DNA of 64,000 nucleotides, taken from assembly GCF_021917145.1 (NCBI RefSeq), contig NC_061066.1:2959640-3023639 (forward strand), read 5' to 3'. Below, piece by piece: positions 25,741 through 40,537 of this stretch (the stretch's first letter is position 1; the number at the start of each line of letters is the position of its first letter). The stretch is from Hypomesus transpacificus. Taxonomy: Eukaryota > Chordata > Actinopteri > Osmeriformes > Osmeridae. A model generated the notes under the pieces. That model was not told the origin of the DNA and searched no databases. It saw only the letters and a program-made list of their open reading frames with translations. Both the position numbers and the translations under genes were made by a program.

Positions 25741-27960
25741 CCAATCAAGGGAGGGCAGAATATACAGACCCATATAAACGCAGACATGAATGCAAGGTTA
25801 ACACATACACACCAGAAACAGGTGCCTATAAATACTCTTATCTTGATGTATGTACACGTAGGCCTACATAGAACGTATGTATCTAGAAGCATCTATGTCA
25901 GAAACTGTGTGACTACGTGACAACAGAGTACTATGGCAAGAGCAGGCTCCATTTACCAGCTACATAGAAGATGGTTCCCTTGGTATTAGTTATCTCTGCA
26001 TACAGATGGTCAGAACATAACCTTTCTGTTTTTTGTCATTTTTCAATTACTGCCATTGTCCCTTTTTTTGTTAAAGATGTACATTTTGCATACTGTTGTT
26101 AGTACACTGTATATTTGAAGGTTTACGGTTGTATTTATTCAGTTCAAACTTGTAATTGTTAGTCTATGAAAGTTCAGTTGATATTAGGACTTTGTATATT
26201 TCTAGAAAAGGGCCTTTTTGGAAACAAACCACTGTGTGTGACCAGGGTATTTTGGTAATTACTATTTAGAGTAGAATGAAGCAGACACCAGTCTAGATTT
26301 ACTGTAGGTTCTTTCTGTTGTAATATCAAAAACAGAGACTGTTTAACTATAAGTTTACTTTGGTCGAGTCTAGAGGGCAATTTGAAAAAAGAACGCTAGG
26401 TGGGAAGACAAGAGGGATGAAAGAAGGAATAAAGTGGTGTTGAAGGAAGACAGGAACAAGGAGAGGAAGAGAGGAAGGAAGAAAGATAGGGATTGGCAAG
26501 AGTTTCTGATGCTAGTCTGTGAGGTGTACCCCGGCACTGATGGGTTGAAGGGGTGTGATGGGGCGGGGCGGGAGCCCATGGAAGGATGACCTTCTCTGGG
26601 TAAGTCCGAAAAGAGGCTCCCTTTCTACTGTGTTGAAAGTCTTGTCCTCTAAGAGGTTGTTTGTTCTCTATCTTCCTCCCAGCAGTCCACCTCACTGCCT
26701 TTATAGAGCAAAGCACAGCTCCCCTGGACCGCAGCATTGGCAGCACAGTATCCTCCCCCAGCTCCAAGTGTCCTTGGTGAGATCACATCACCTCTTCCTG
26801 AGCTGAATAGACCGCTGCTACACAATGACACTGGATTTTTCTATGAGGGCATATGTTACTGAGTCATCTCTCTTCCCAACTACTGTACACCCCTCTGTTC
26901 TGAAAGCTCCAGTTGAATACGTTTAATGAGCACAGGAGTCAATGTCAACACCCTTTTACACCACTGTTCAGTAGCTATTGATTCATTGTTGCTGGAATTT
27001 TGGCTTTGTTGGTTTGCTTGTTATCTGTGTATTGAACCATGATTGTGTAACTGAGATGTCTTGAATTGTGCTCTTCTCCGTGAAAATGTGCATGTTTGCA
27101 GTTATTGTTCTGTTTTGTAAACATCCTATTTAAACCGCATTCAATAACTTTTCTACAAGATTTTTAAAAAGTACATTTAGGTTGAATGATGTTTTCAAAT
27201 GCCCAGTCTGGGCGGTCACGTTCTGCACTCATTAGTGTTGCACTTAAAGTGTCAAAAAAGCTTCAAAGATTTGTCTCCCCTATATTAGGTCTTCACTTAA
27301 TTGGAATGAAAATGCCTAAAAGCTATGAACGTGATTCAGTATGGCACATGTCTAGATTCTCAGGTTTATGCTGTTACATAGTAAAGATCCAGGGTTTGTA
27401 CTGTAAACTAAGGAAAGAGTTCCTTATCCACTACCTACTGTGTTGGTAGTAAAACCAACGGAGGACTCCTGGGCACTGACACGTTTATAGTCTCTGAATA
27501 CACAGTCATGATTTGTATGGGCCTGTTTTATGTTTCTGTCTGTCACCAATTTGTTTTAGAGGTTTGTACCTCAAGTGCCAAAGTTATGAGTGCAGGTATT
27601 TCTTTGGAATTACTTCCATGGTTTGTATTCATATGCCTTACTTGGGGCATCTCTTGTTGCAAACAACACAATTATTTTGCAATATTCTTTTTATTTTCTA
27701 CCTGAATTGTACAGAAAGACTAGACATGTTCTAAACAGTGTGTTTATTGTAATGACATTTGTTTTGCATTGTGTATGGATGTAGCTAAATGTGTTTTGGT
27801 TACAATTAAAAATATTTCCATATGGAGTAGTCTAGGAAACACACTCAATGAATTTGTTTAGGGGTGTGTGCAATTATAGATATACTGGCATTGTGGCATT
27901 ATTCTATTGAATGACAAATTATTATCAGAGTTCTTATTAAAATACATGAAAGTATAAAAC
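25741..27960 (+). other. strip2 3' untranslated region
   Basis: About 2.1 kb of AT-rich non-coding sequence after the stop. ATTAAA hexamers at 27805-27810 and 27936-27941 are the likely poly(A) signals. Beyond this the region to morn2 (27961-28714) shows nothing recognisable except a minus-strand AATAAA near 28254-28260 that could end the convergent morn2 transcript. Confidence 0.55.
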
Positions 27961-28714
27961 ATTTACCGTTGTTGAGTTAAAATGCTTTGTGTTTCAGTTT
28001 GCACTGTATTTCTCCATTCTCCCTGAGGATAGTTGCTATTTTGAACCATTTCAAGGAAGTTTGTGTGTGTGTGTGCTTCTGCTCATGATATTCTGATACC
28101 AACACTAGTATATAATGTGCTTGTTGAAACTATAACACAGTCCAACAACCACCCTGCATCTGGGTTTCTGCGTAGAGGTCAGAGGGCATTCTGTCTGGGG
28201 GAAGGGGGGTGTGGAGTCTAAGTGGCTCACTGAGACATTGTTTTCAAGGCCATTTTTTATTGACATATTTTGATGAAAAGAGATGACCTTGACATTCTAT
28301 CAATATTGTAGTAGCTGACACCTAACTGTATAAGAAAGTCAATCTAAAATTAGCGTTCAGTGGCCTACTGTGAAAGGATGACGCTAGCAGAATAAGAACC
28401 CAGCTGTATTTCTGTACTTTTCCCTGCGTCAGTGCTTGCCACTTCCTTTGCTAAAGAAACAGAATGACTCACTCCTGACAATTTGACTGTCCTGTACACA
28501 ACCTCTTAGCAGGGGCACGCTGTCATACACAAACATACTCAAACTCCTTGCTACAGGCATGAATGTATAAGAGATTAAAGTGAAAGGAATTCCACAGGAT
28601 GTAATATAGGAATCATTTACTGTTTGTAAAGGTTTTTAGTTGATGTTTTTTCTTTCTATTCTTATAACCAAATCAGAGTAGCATATTGATATAGAACTAC
28701 ATATATTGATAGAA

Positions 28715-29787
<1,073 letters not shown>

Positions 29788-30905
29788 TTTAGGAAACTTC
29801 TTTGTCAGTTTTGTATTAGCAAGACAGCTGAGAAACTATGAACTGAAAATATACATAATTTTAGCTATATAGATTTTCCCTTGATCTTCGAGCAACCATG
29901 GCAACAGTATACAACTTTTCCGGAAAAGAAACTTTGACCCTTTTCCCCTCAACCAATGAGTGAGATTCAGAGCGTGCTGTACTTGCCGGTGAACAGATCA
30001 GCATTGTTTCCCGATCTGGTATGTGCGTGCAATACTTCAACTAGCGAGCAAAAAGCAAAGCGCTACCTTTGTTCTTTATTGTTGAACGGGCAGCTGGTAA
30101 GGTAAGGTAGAGCTTTAATATTATAGTCTGTGTGTTTTAGCTAAAGCACTGACTGGGCTTCCCTCACCTCAATGTAGCTAGCCTAGAAGACCAGTAGTCG
30201 CTGCTACTATCTTAAGATAGCTAGACTAGAGCTAACCCTACTAGCATGGTTAGCCCAATGGCTAGGCTATGCCTGGGCAGCCAAATGGTATGTTGACGTT
30301 GTTGACATTTCATGGACATGTTCTGGCGGAGTTTGATTAAACTTGTACTGGAAAACTAACATAGGTTGGTGTTGTCTCATAGAAACTAGTGCCAACTTTG
30401 TCTGGCGAACTTAATTATCCATACACTACTTGCTCTATGGCCACCGGCAAAATTGTCATTTAGCTAGCCTAGCTTACTTAGCCGGTGTGTCATCTGAATC
30501 GAAACTTAAAAACCAGCTACTGTAGACGTCAGTGAGACTCCTCATTCTCAGAACCTAAGGAGCAGTAACCCCATCGCAGAATCTAGAATAAATATTAATG
30601 TGTTATGGCAACAATATTGGAGCTTTAGTTGTCAATGTCCATAGGATATATATAATAAGGGATAGGGTTAGCCAGATAACAGTATTCTGTCAACACTTTT
30701 TTGTCATTACAGGTCTTTTGCCTAGGTAAATGGAACACATTTGAAGGTATGTAACATAAAAAGGCTCCTCACATATTTAATTGTGTGTAGATAAACTCGC
30801 CATGTTTTGCAGCTAGTGTACACAACACCTCTCACATGTGTTATTGGTGCTCTCTAAAGAGTGGCCTAAATATTACTGTCCTCTTATTGCAGAGTGATTT
30901 CTGAG
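29788..30905. promoter_or_regulatory. Shared upstream region of morn2 (-) and dhx57 (+), including dhx57 5'UTR exons
   Basis: The two start codons point away from each other across about 1.1 kb. Likely dhx57 non-coding exons end at a donor near 30097-30105 ('gcagctg|gtaaggtaag') and at a small exon of about 30714-30747 ('cattacag' to 'ttgaag|gtatgt'). The ATG-bearing exon starts at 30893 after 'cttattgcag'. No TATA box is evident. The bidirectional promoter is probably near 29800-30050. UTR exon borders are inferred from splice-like sequence only. Confidence 0.45.
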
Positions 30906-33900
30906 ATGAGTGGGATAAGAAGAGGGGGCAAGCCCAACAGAGGAGGAGGCAGGTTTAACAAGCCCAGAGGAGGTGGAGGAAGAGGAAGAGGTAGAGGCGG
31001 AGGTGGAGGAGGAGGAGGAGGCGGTGGAGGTGGAGGAGGAGGAGGAGGAGGAGGTAGCAAAAAGGCAGCCTGTGGCGGCTGGGATGATGGAGATGACTTT
31101 AGTCTGGATTTTGGACCCAGTCGTCCAACAAGGTAGGCCAATACTACTGCCTGTGATGCTTTGATGTGAACGTTCCAAATATGTAGAATGAAGCATGGAG
31201 AGTGGATTCATGTACATTCATGGTTGGTCTTTGCTTGTTGTGTGTGTTTGTGTTGTCTTTCCCTCTCTCTCCCTCGCTCGCTCTCCACAGACCTTCAGGA
31301 AGAGGGAGGGGTGGAGGAGGGAGCGGACGGGGTGGCAGTGGGGGTAGAGGAGGAGGAGGTGGAGGTGGAGGTGGAGGTGGAGGAAGGGGTCGAGGCAGGG
31401 ATGGTGGGGGCCGGGGTGGGGGCAGGGGGCAGGGCAGCAGGGGGGGAAGCAGCAGGGGGGGGAGCAGCAGGGGGGGGAGCAGCAGGGGGGTCCCCAGGTC
31501 TCTGGTGGTGGAACGGCCCAGGCCCAGGCTGGAGGATGACAGGCCTCGCCCCAGGCTCGACGTGGGTCAGATGCCCATGCAGAAGATCTTCATGACCTCA
31601 GAGAACCAGGAACAGGTCAAGGAACTGCTTAGGGAGCTGCAGACCCAGGACATTGACGAGGCCTACGAGTGAGTATTGAACTACTTAGACCTGGAGATAA
31701 AGTGATGAATACATGTAAACCACCACTAATCAAGCCCATAGCCCCAGGCCTCAAGCCCCATATCCTATACCCCATATTACATCATAATATATGTCAAGTG
31801 AGGATATGACATTCTTATCTTTATCAGACTGTTGACATCCCAGTATCTAAACACCAATGTCCTACCCCAGAGACTCGGGTTCAGAATACGAGGAATGCGA
31901 GGAAGGGGAAGAGGAGGAGGAGGAGTTTGACGAGCTAGATTACCGCGAGGAAGGCCAGTTCTGGAACACCCACGACGAGCCGGTGGAGAGTGCTGACAGC
32001 CCTGTGTACGAGCTGGAGTCAGACGAGGACAGGCCCTCCCCTGAACCCATCATCTCCCTGTTTGCCATAGGGAAGCTCTCCAGGTACCTACCTACTGCCG
32101 CCCATTCACTCTACCCACTTGTCTAAACTCACACTGCCTACAAGCCACTGGGTCCATGAAACCTGAAGTGCTTCATCTGTTCCACTGGACAATGAGGAGC
32201 CTATATTGTCTATAGATCTGTATCATCAGTATCCATGTGTTGTCTTACTTGGGTGTGTAGTTTCTAATATTACTTCCCTTCTACCCTCTATCTTGACCAC
32301 CTTATCCTTTACTCACACTGTTTCTCATCGGGGGGGGGACCGTGTCTGAGTATGTACGGTTCAATGTACACACAACACCGTTACTTTGATGTCAGGATCT
32401 TGTGCATCTTAGATGTCCTCTTCTAACGCTCTTCATCTCCCTTCCTCTCTCTCGTGCTCCCTCCCCAGGTATGGTTTTGACCGGGAGCGTAGCAGACAGG
32501 CTCTGGAGGCCGGGGGCGGGGAGGTGGGGGCCACCCTCGAGCAGCTCCTCCTCCAGGTGGCCTCGGAGCTCTACGGCCCTAAAGCAGTGTCTCCAGACGG
32601 CCTCCAGGGGGCGCCCATGGACGAGTGCCTCACCCAGAGGCAGGAGGAGGCCCTGGCCCTGACCGCCATCTACGGCGAGCGCTTCACCGAGCGCATCGCC
32701 AACACCGTGTGGACCGTCTCTCTGGACCTCTCCTTCCTGGCCGACATCCTCGGCAGCAAACCGGCGGGGCGGCGGAACGGCGACTCCAGACATGCCAAGG
32801 GGGAGGTTCACATCAGGGACGTGTGCCGGTTCTACCTGAAGGGGCAAGGGTGCAGGTTCGGCGCCAAGTGCAAGTACAAACACGAGCTCCCCACCTCCAT
32901 GGTGCCGGGGGCCCCCGAGGCGGTGAGCGGCAGCCAGCCCGGCTTCACCAGCTTCTCCCCCTCCCAGTACGAGCTGGAGGTGCGCTTCCCCAAGGGCAAC
33001 CGCTACCCTTTCCAGGCCCCTGTGGTGGCCTTCAGCACCAACGACGAGGCGCTGGGCGCGGCCATGAGGCTGAGCCTCACCGAGCGCCTGTTCGGCGAGG
33101 CCCTGGCCGCCGCCCGGCTCGGGGAGCCTGTGGTCTACACCCTGATCACCTGCTGCGAGGACGAGGCCGTCGTCAAGGAGCTGCTGTCGGTCGCCCATCA
33201 CAAATACAGCTCCCCGCCCCCTGTGGTGATGCGGGCCCCGCCCGTCGCCGCGGCGACGGCGGCGAAGGGCAAGAGTGGGAGGAGCGTCACGGCGACACAG
33301 GAGGGCAAGGGTGGGGCTAACGCGGGCAGTAACAGCAACCATAGCGCCAACACCAAGAGGGGGCCGACCAGCAACAACAGCAACAGCAACAACAGGAAAC
33401 CTGAGGGTGAGAGACGAGCTCCGACTTAGAAAAACTTAGCGATAGCAACGAATCACAATGACATGTATAATGTTCTGCTCGGACTGGCTTGGCCGTTTCG
33501 TACCGTTGACTTAATCGCCTGCGTCTGCGTGCGTCCAGTGAGACAGACCACGGAGCCGGAAGACTCGGACGAGAGGGAGGAGGACGAGGACGAGGAAGAG
33601 GTGGTCCCCGAGAGCGAGAGCTACGTCCACCTGAGGAAGAAGATGGTCCGGAGGCACGAGCAGAGGATGGACAACGTCCTGCAGGAGAACGGCAAGCTGT
33701 GTCGGGAGTACCGGCGAAAACAGGTGGGGGACCTTTGTTTAGCCATGCCTTCTGTCACATAGGCATGTGGAGTCAGACAGGAAGTCCTGTCGCTGTCCTT
33801 CCCCGTTTCTGTCTAACCTCGCCCCTGTCCCCCCTGTCCCCCTGGATCCCTGTCCCGCCTCCAGTCGTCGGGGCGGTTTGGCTCCATGCTGCAGCAGAGG

Positions 33901-36059
33901 CAGAAGCTGCCGGCCTGGCAGGAGAAGGACCACATCCTGGAGCTGCTGGACAGGTGCCAGGTGCTGGTGGTCAGCGGCATGACCGGGTCAGTCCCTCAGA
34001 CCACACACACACACACAGTCCTCCACTCAAAGCCATGCACAGTCCAACGCAGCTCGAAATGGCTAGCCCATGCTGCTGTTGAGATGGGCACAGAAGCATG
34101 CTGTTTGACAGTCTTCCTCCTCCTCCTCCACCACCCCCACCCCCCTCTCTCTCTCTGTCTCTCTCTCTGTCTCTCTCTCTGTCTCTGCAGGTGTGGTAAG
34201 ACTACCCAGGTCCCCCAGTTCATCCTGGACGCCACCCTGAGCGGGTCAGCCGACCAGGTGGCCAACATCATCTGTACCCAGCCCCGCCGTATCTCTGCCA
34301 TCACGGTGGCTGAGAGGGTGGCCCAGGAGCGGGCCGAGCGCCTCGGCATCTCAGTGGGCTACCAGATCCGCCTGGAGACTGTCAGGGTGAGCAGGAAGGG
34401 GACTCCGTCTCCCAGCATGCATGGCTGCACGAAGTTACTGACTTTCCACACAACAGAAATGCCTGTCCTTTAAAGTGTAACTGAATATCCTGTTTGTTTT
34501 CATTTTCCCTCCTCCCTTCACCATGCCTCTCTCTCTCTTTCTCTCTCTCTCTCTTTCTCTCTCTCTGTCTCTCTCTCTGTCTCTCTCTCTGTCTCTCTCT
34601 CTTTCTCTCTCTCTGTCTCTCTCTCTGTCTCTCTCTGTCTCTGTCTCTCTCTCTGGTCTCCCCCCAGTCCTCTGCCACCAGGCTGCTGTATTGTACCACA
34701 GGGGTGCTGCTGCGCAGGCTGGAGGGGGAAGCTGACCTCAAGGGCGTCACTCACGTCATAGTGGATGAGGTGCACGAGCGTACTGAGGAGAGGTGAGACA
34801 CACACACACACCATCGGGGTTCCTGACTGTCACACAGGTAGTCCCATACATGTGCAACAGCCATTGTTTATCCCTGTCTCTCTTTCTCTTCTTCTCTGGC
34901 CCCTCCCTCCACCATTCCTCCCTCAATCTCTCCTCCTCCTCCTCCTCCCCCCTCCCTCAGTGACTTCCTCCTCTTGGTGCTGAAGGACCTGATGGTCCAG
35001 AGACCAGACCTGAAGATCATCCTGATGAGCGCCACGCTCAATGCTGATCTCTTCTCACAGTATTTCAACAACTGTAACACCATCCACATACCAGGTGACG
35101 ACACACACACACACCTGTCCCAGGACTCAGCCTAGTCCTCCCTTTTAGACTTCCTCCTCCTCATGATCTTGTTCCTCCTCCAGGGCGCACGTTCCCCGTG
35201 GATCAGTTCTTCCTGGAAGACGCCCTCGCCAAAACGCGGTACACAGAAGAATCCTGACGAGCTTTATCCAAAGAAAAAATACAGATCCAACCATTCATAT
35301 TTCAACCCCCCGTGTTCCTCCTCTGGCGTGGCTAACCTCTGACCCTGTCCCCGCAGCTACGTCATCGAGGACGGCAGCCCCTTCATGCGCTCCGGGAAGC
35401 AGAGCTCTTCCTCGGGGGGCCGCGGGGGCCGCGGGGGGGCCAAGGACCCCGTGGACAACCTGGGAGACGACATGTGGAACTACATGTCCTTCCAGAAGAA
35501 GGACTTTGTCAAGGACTCCATCCCTGACCAGCAGCTCAGCCTACCGGAGCTCAGCATCCGATTCAAGGGTGAGAGACTGGATGGATGAATACGTGTTGAG
35601 GGAATGGGTGAATGTAAGTCCTCTGTTTTCATGCTTTCCCTTTGGAGCCCAGTTTGTACAGATTTGCCGTTGACACGGCATTTTGTCTCGTGGGATTTGT
35701 TGATTCGTTGTTGATGGAAGTGTTTGTGTGTGTGGGTCTGTATCGTGGAACAGACGCCAAGAAGACGGTTCTGAAGACCATCGCTACCATGGACCTGGAC
35801 AAGATCAACATGGACCTGGTGGAGAGCTTGCTGGAGTGGATCGTAGACGGAGACCACAACTACCCCTCAGGTTAGCACACACACACACATACACACACAG
35901 ACACGCATAGACACACACTGACGGACCGACCGACTGACCGTGCGTCTGTCTGTCAAGGTGCTGTGCTGGTGTTCATGCCTGGCCTGGCTGAGATCAAGAT
36001 GTTGTATGAACAGCTCCAGTCTAACAGGATGTTCAACAACAGGAACAGAGCCAGGTACA

Positions 36060-36110
<51 letters not shown>

Positions 36111-38962
36111 AAAGGTGTTGCTTGGTATCAACTGTGTTTTGGCCGTCCGGCATCAGTGGCTGTTATTGATCGTAGTGTGTGTGTGTCAGGTGTGTGGTGT
36201 ACCCCCTCCACTCGTCCCTGTCCAACGAGGAGCAGCAAGCCGTCTTCAAGCGCCCTCCCGAGGGCGTCACCAAGATCATCATCTCCACCAACATCGCCGA
36301 GACCTCCGTCACCATCGACGACGTGGTCTACGTTATCGACTCGGGCAAGATGAAGGAGAAGAGGTGAGCCCCCCCGTAACGCACCTCCCCGTCGCCCCCC
36401 CTCGAATCCCCCCCCCTGTCCTGGGACAAGCCGCCTGGCGGGGCCTGTCGCTCTCGTGACCATCTCGGTTGCTCCTCCCACCATGCAGGTACGACGCGTC
36501 CAAGAGCATGGAGAGCCTGGAGGACTCGTGGGTGTCCAGGGCCAACGCCCTGCAGAGGAGGGGCCGGGCGGGCCGCGTGGCCTCCGGGGTCTGCTTCCAC
36601 CTCTTCACCAGCCACTGCTTCGCCCACCAGCTGGCCGAGCAGCAGCTGCCAGAGATCCAGAGGGTTCCCCTGGAGCAGCTCTGTCTGCGGTAGGACCAGG
36701 GCCCCCCTGGCCAGCCCCACGCGGCAGCACTCAGTGGTAGTGTGGAGTCAGTGTGCCGCGGTGTTTGTCTGATGACATCTCTGTGTCTCTCTTTCGGTCT
36801 CTCTCTCTTTCTGTCTCTCTTGTGTCTGTCTCTCTTTCTCTCTCTTTCTGTCTATCTCTTTTCCCCCTCTCTTTTATCTCTCTCTCTCTCCCTGTCTCTC
36901 TCTCTCTCCCTGTGTCTCTCTCTCTCTCCCTGTGTCTCTCTCTCTCTCCCTGTGTCTCTCTCTCCCGCCCTCCCTCCCTCAGGATAAAGATCCTGGACCT
37001 GTTTGCCGACCGGACCTTGGAGTCGGTCTTCTCCCGACTGATCGAGCCCCCGGCGGCGGGCAGCCTGGAGGCGTCGGAGCAGCGCCTGCAGGACCTGGGC
37101 GCCCTGACGCCCGACGAGAAGCTCACGCCGCTGGGCTACCACCTGGCCTGCCTCCCCGTGGACGTCCGCATCGGCAAACTCATGCTGTTCGGCGCCATGT
37201 TCCGCTGCCTCGACCCCGCCCTCACCATCGCCGCCAGCCTGGCCTTCAAGTCCCCCTTCGTAAGGCCCTGGCGGGGGGTCATTTGACTCTGCTCACATGA
37301 GGTCTGGTAGAATTGTAGCTTAGCACAAGCAGTGCCCCTCTAACCACTCCACTCCTCCCCACTAGGTGTCGCCATGGGACAAGAGAGAAGAGGCCAATGA
37401 GAAGAAGCTGAGCTATGCTCTGGCCAATAGTGACCATCTGGCCCTGCTGCAGGCATACAAGGTCAGCACCATACAGGATCCACGACACAGGCTGGCCCCT
37501 GCCTTTTGACCCCTCTATTGTTTCCTGGCCCTGACCTTTTGATCCTCAGACACAGGACGTCGCCAGTTCTAACAAGCTGGTGGAGACGTGGAGGAAACAC
37601 CTGATTGGCTGACTGACTGAAGTGGCTTCTGTCTTTCCTGCAGGGCTGGTGTGGAGCGGCCAGGAACGGGAACCAGGCAGGCTTTCATTACTGCAGGGAG
37701 AACTTCCTGTCTGGGCGGGGCTTACAGGAGATCGCCAGCCTGAAGAGGCAGTTCACCGAGCTGCTGTCGGACATTGGCTTCGTCAAAGAGGGCCTGAAGG
37801 CCAGGGTCATAGAGAGGATGTGTGCCAAGGGGACTGATGGCATCCTGGAGGCTACTGGCCCTGAGGTAACACACACACCTCACTCTCACACACATAATAC
37901 TGCACTAAAAGCCCATATCCACATTGTCATTTGAATGTCTGGAATTGAGTCTGGGTCCTGCCCGGTCTCTCCTAGGCTAACCTGAACTCGGACAACATCA
38001 AGCTGATATCTGCCATGCTGTGTGCTGCCCTCTATCCCAACGTAGTGCAGGTGAGCGCCTCTCCCCTGACCTTGACCTGCCCTCTGTCTAGACGACACTG
38101 TTTCCCCCCCCGCTAACTAGCTTCCTGGGTGTCCCCGTTTGGGTCTGGTTTTTACAACGAGTGCGCCCGGCGTAGCTGTTGAACTCCCGTGCTTCTCTGC
38201 ATGACGTCAAGGTGCTCCTCTGCGCGAGGTGCGTTTGTTTCAGACTGTCTGTGTGTGCCTCAGGTGCGCTCCCCCCAGGGCAAGTACAAGCAGACCAGCA
38301 AGGGAGCGGTGAAGATGCAGCCCAAAGCCGACGAGCTGCGCTTCATGACCAAGAACGACGGCTGTGTCCACGTGCACCCCTCCTCCGTCAACTACACGGT
38401 GTGTGTGTGATTGTGTGTGTGTGTGTGTGTGAGCCTGGCGTGGCGCGCTCAAGCAGAAGGCCGTCTTCCTGCCGTGGGCATACGCACTAACGGCCCTCCT
38501 GACCCCTCCCAGGTGCGTCACTACGACAGCCCCTACCTGGTGTACCACGAGAAGGTGAAGACCAGCCGCGTGTTCATCCGGGACTGCAGCATGGTGTCTG
38601 TCTACGCCCTGGTGCTGTTCGGGGGGGGCCAGGTGAATGTGGAGCTGCAGAAGGGCGAGTTCGTCATCTCGCTGGACGACGGCTGGATACGATTTGCCGC
38701 TGCCTCGCACCAGGTGGGTCACATGGTGCCTCGTAGGCACGTCTGCGGTGAGGGCGGAGGCCTACGCTCAGGTGAAATTAACGTGTGTGTGTGTCTGTGT
38801 GTGTGTGTGTGTGCGCAGGTGGCCGAGCTGGTGAAGGAGCTGCGCTGGGAGCTGGACCAGCTGTTAGAAGATAAGATCAGAAGCCCCAGTATGGACCTGT
38901 GCAGCTGTCCTCGAGGCTCCCGCATCATCCACATGATCGTCAGGCTCATCTCCACCCAGTAG
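30906..38962 (+). CDS. dhx57: Putative ATP-dependent RNA helicase DHX57 (DEAH-box family)
   Basis: Twenty-two coding exons: 30906-31132, 31291-31668, 31871-32083, 32469-33406, 33539-33723, 33865-33986, 34191-34386, 34668-34792, 34961-35094, 35184-35238, 35357-35568, 35754-35870, 35958-36054, 36190-36363, 36489-36689, 36983-37259, 37366-37461, 37644-37865, 37976-38050, 38264-38398, 38513-38713 and 38819-38962. The product is 1507 aa (human 1386). Order: Gly/Arg-rich N-terminus (1-150), UBA-like segment from about 273, RWD-type segment, CCCH zinc finger near 392-412 ([10 protein letters not shown], then C-x5-C-x3-H spacing), Walker A GMTGCGKT near 684-691, DEVH box near 785-788, SAT, motif [10 protein letters not shown] near 1078, then helicase-associated and OB-fold regions. 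Helicase motifs are intact, so an active NTP-dependent RNA helicase is expected. The extra length lies mostly in the N-terminal glycine-rich part. morn2 lies immediately upstream, divergent. Confidence 0.96.
30960..31060 (+). repeat. GGA/GGT trinucleotide repeat coding poly-glycine in dhx57 exon 1
   Basis: Imperfect (GGAGGAGGT)n encodes an RGRG segment followed by about twenty glycines. The repeat is in frame, so length changes alter the Gly count. Confidence 0.9.
31300..31495 (+). repeat. Second glycine/arginine-rich coding repeat in dhx57 exon 2
   Basis: Starts as GGA/GGT repeats. It ends with a 15-18 bp tandem unit 'agcagcaggggggg', giving [13 protein letters not shown]-type sequence (about 31437-31495). 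These G-runs sit inside an open exon, where single-base slippage would shift the frame. Confidence 0.85.
34520..34660. repeat. CT-rich tract before dhx57 exon 8
   Basis: Imperfect 'tctctctctg' units reach to the exon 8 acceptor (34667) and probably serve as an extended polypyrimidine tract. Similar arrays precede exon 7 (34143-34190) and exon 16 (36780-36982). Confidence 0.85.
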
Positions 38963-39600
38963 ACACACACACACACACTGTCCATGTAGACATGCCTGTA
39001 CACACACCACACACACACATACATACAGTACTTATATACACACACACACCTCGACGGGAACTACTGTCAAAACATTTGTTTTCTATTACTTTTCTTTCGT
39101 CAGACTGCCATATAGTGTGCAATAGAAACACGATAGATTACCGTTCGAAATGCAGCCGTTTTATTTGCTGTGTTTGTATATATCTCCGGCCACATTTCCT
39201 GTATTATTGGGAAACTCAAGGTGCGTTTTTTTTATTATGGGTTGTGTGTTTCCTTCACACAACTGAAAAAAAGCATTTGAGTCCATATTGGATTCCCTGT
39301 ACTGAAAATGATCGCACAATTCTTCTGGTTTTGTGTGTATTTATATGACAAATGAAAGCATGATGGATCCAGAGAAATGGCTCCAAGAGCTTCTGCATGT
39401 TTATCTTCCGTACATTTCTAAGGAATGTATGAGAAATGGGATATTACACTGACGTGAAAATCAAGCCCTCACAATGTCAAGGGCGTACTGATGTGATGGC
39501 AGTTTGGTAAAGAGAGTTGCAAAATCATTTGGATCAACTTGAGGGACTGTAAACTTCAGTTGTATAACAATTCCACTTAAAATAAAAGGACAATTTCACA
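38963..39600 (+). other. dhx57 3' untranslated region
   Basis: Starts with CA microsatellites, then AT-rich sequence. AATAAA at 39581-39586 is a clear poly(A) signal candidate. Confidence 0.65.
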
Positions 39601-40530
39601 GTTTGCGTCACAGTTTTATTTCTGTTTTTGCATCCACAGGACTAATGCTTTTCACTCATTTCCACGGACAGTTTTTGCACGAATCATTGATACTAAGTAT
39701 GTCCGGTTTTGGAGCTGTCTGGGGAAACCAGTGACGGAAGCTGGTGTTTGCAGTCAGTGGAATAGACAGTCAAGTGGAAAGGTTGAGGCCAGGGGTAATG
39801 TCGCTTGTAGTACTATTATGGGATCTTAACCCCTAACGACAGGGTTGTGGGTCCTGTCCCACACCCCCTCGCTGGAAGTCACTTTGGATACATGTCATGT
39901 GTTTTGGTTTCATTTTGAGATGGGTTAGGATATTTCAGTCCCACCACTTTAAACTTAATTGTATAGCAAGAGACTGGCATTATGCATGGTCTGGTGGAAC
40001 CACACTTCCTCCTTCCAGGGAAAGCATTGGAAGCATTTCAGACTGCAGATTTTAGGCGAAAACAATTGCAGACTTTTAAGGCCAATCCTGCAGCCTTCAA
40101 AAGCGGGCTCAATCTGAACCATGAGCAAGTCTTCTATTATTATTCATGGCAACAGAGAACTACACTAGGCAGTGAATATGGAGTGAGCCGCTGTGTCCTA
40201 CACACTGAGGGCTGCTGTCTGTCAGCACAGACCTCCCAGTCCTGTTGAAACAAAGAAGACAGGCACTGTCTGTCTCTACGGCAACACACAAACAAGTGAG
40301 AAACCCTCTCCCGGACTGCATGAGCTCAGACAGGGGTGGGTAAGATCAACTGTTTTATTAATATGACAAATTCCCAAGCCTTTTGAAATGAATGGATCTG
40401 GAACTTCTTGCCAATGCTAGGAATAATTGTGCAAAGTTGAAGCCGATGGTCTAATAGTCTGTGTGCATGTCTTGAAAGTTCTCTTCCAAATGGGTCTGAG
40501 AGGCTAGGCTATACTTTATTTGTTGTTGTT
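39601..40530. other. Intergenic dhx57-smkr1
   Basis: No conserved coding exon seen. A degenerate copy of the SINE tail ('gctggaagtcactttggata') lies at about 39869-39888. An 88-codon open frame at 39982-40248 matches nothing I recognise. The smkr1 promoter and any 5'UTR exon should be here. Confidence 0.5.
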
Positions 40531-40537
40531 GCAGAGA

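Noticed and set aside
32392-33342. 316-codon minus-strand frame opposite dhx57 exon 4
   Set aside because: Shadow of a long GC-rich exon; the plus strand encodes the conserved UBA, RWD and zinc-finger regions.
39982-40248. 88-codon plus-strand open frame between dhx57 and smkr1
   Set aside because: Complex sequence but no family I recognise, no splice context and a length expected by chance. A database search would be needed to revive it.
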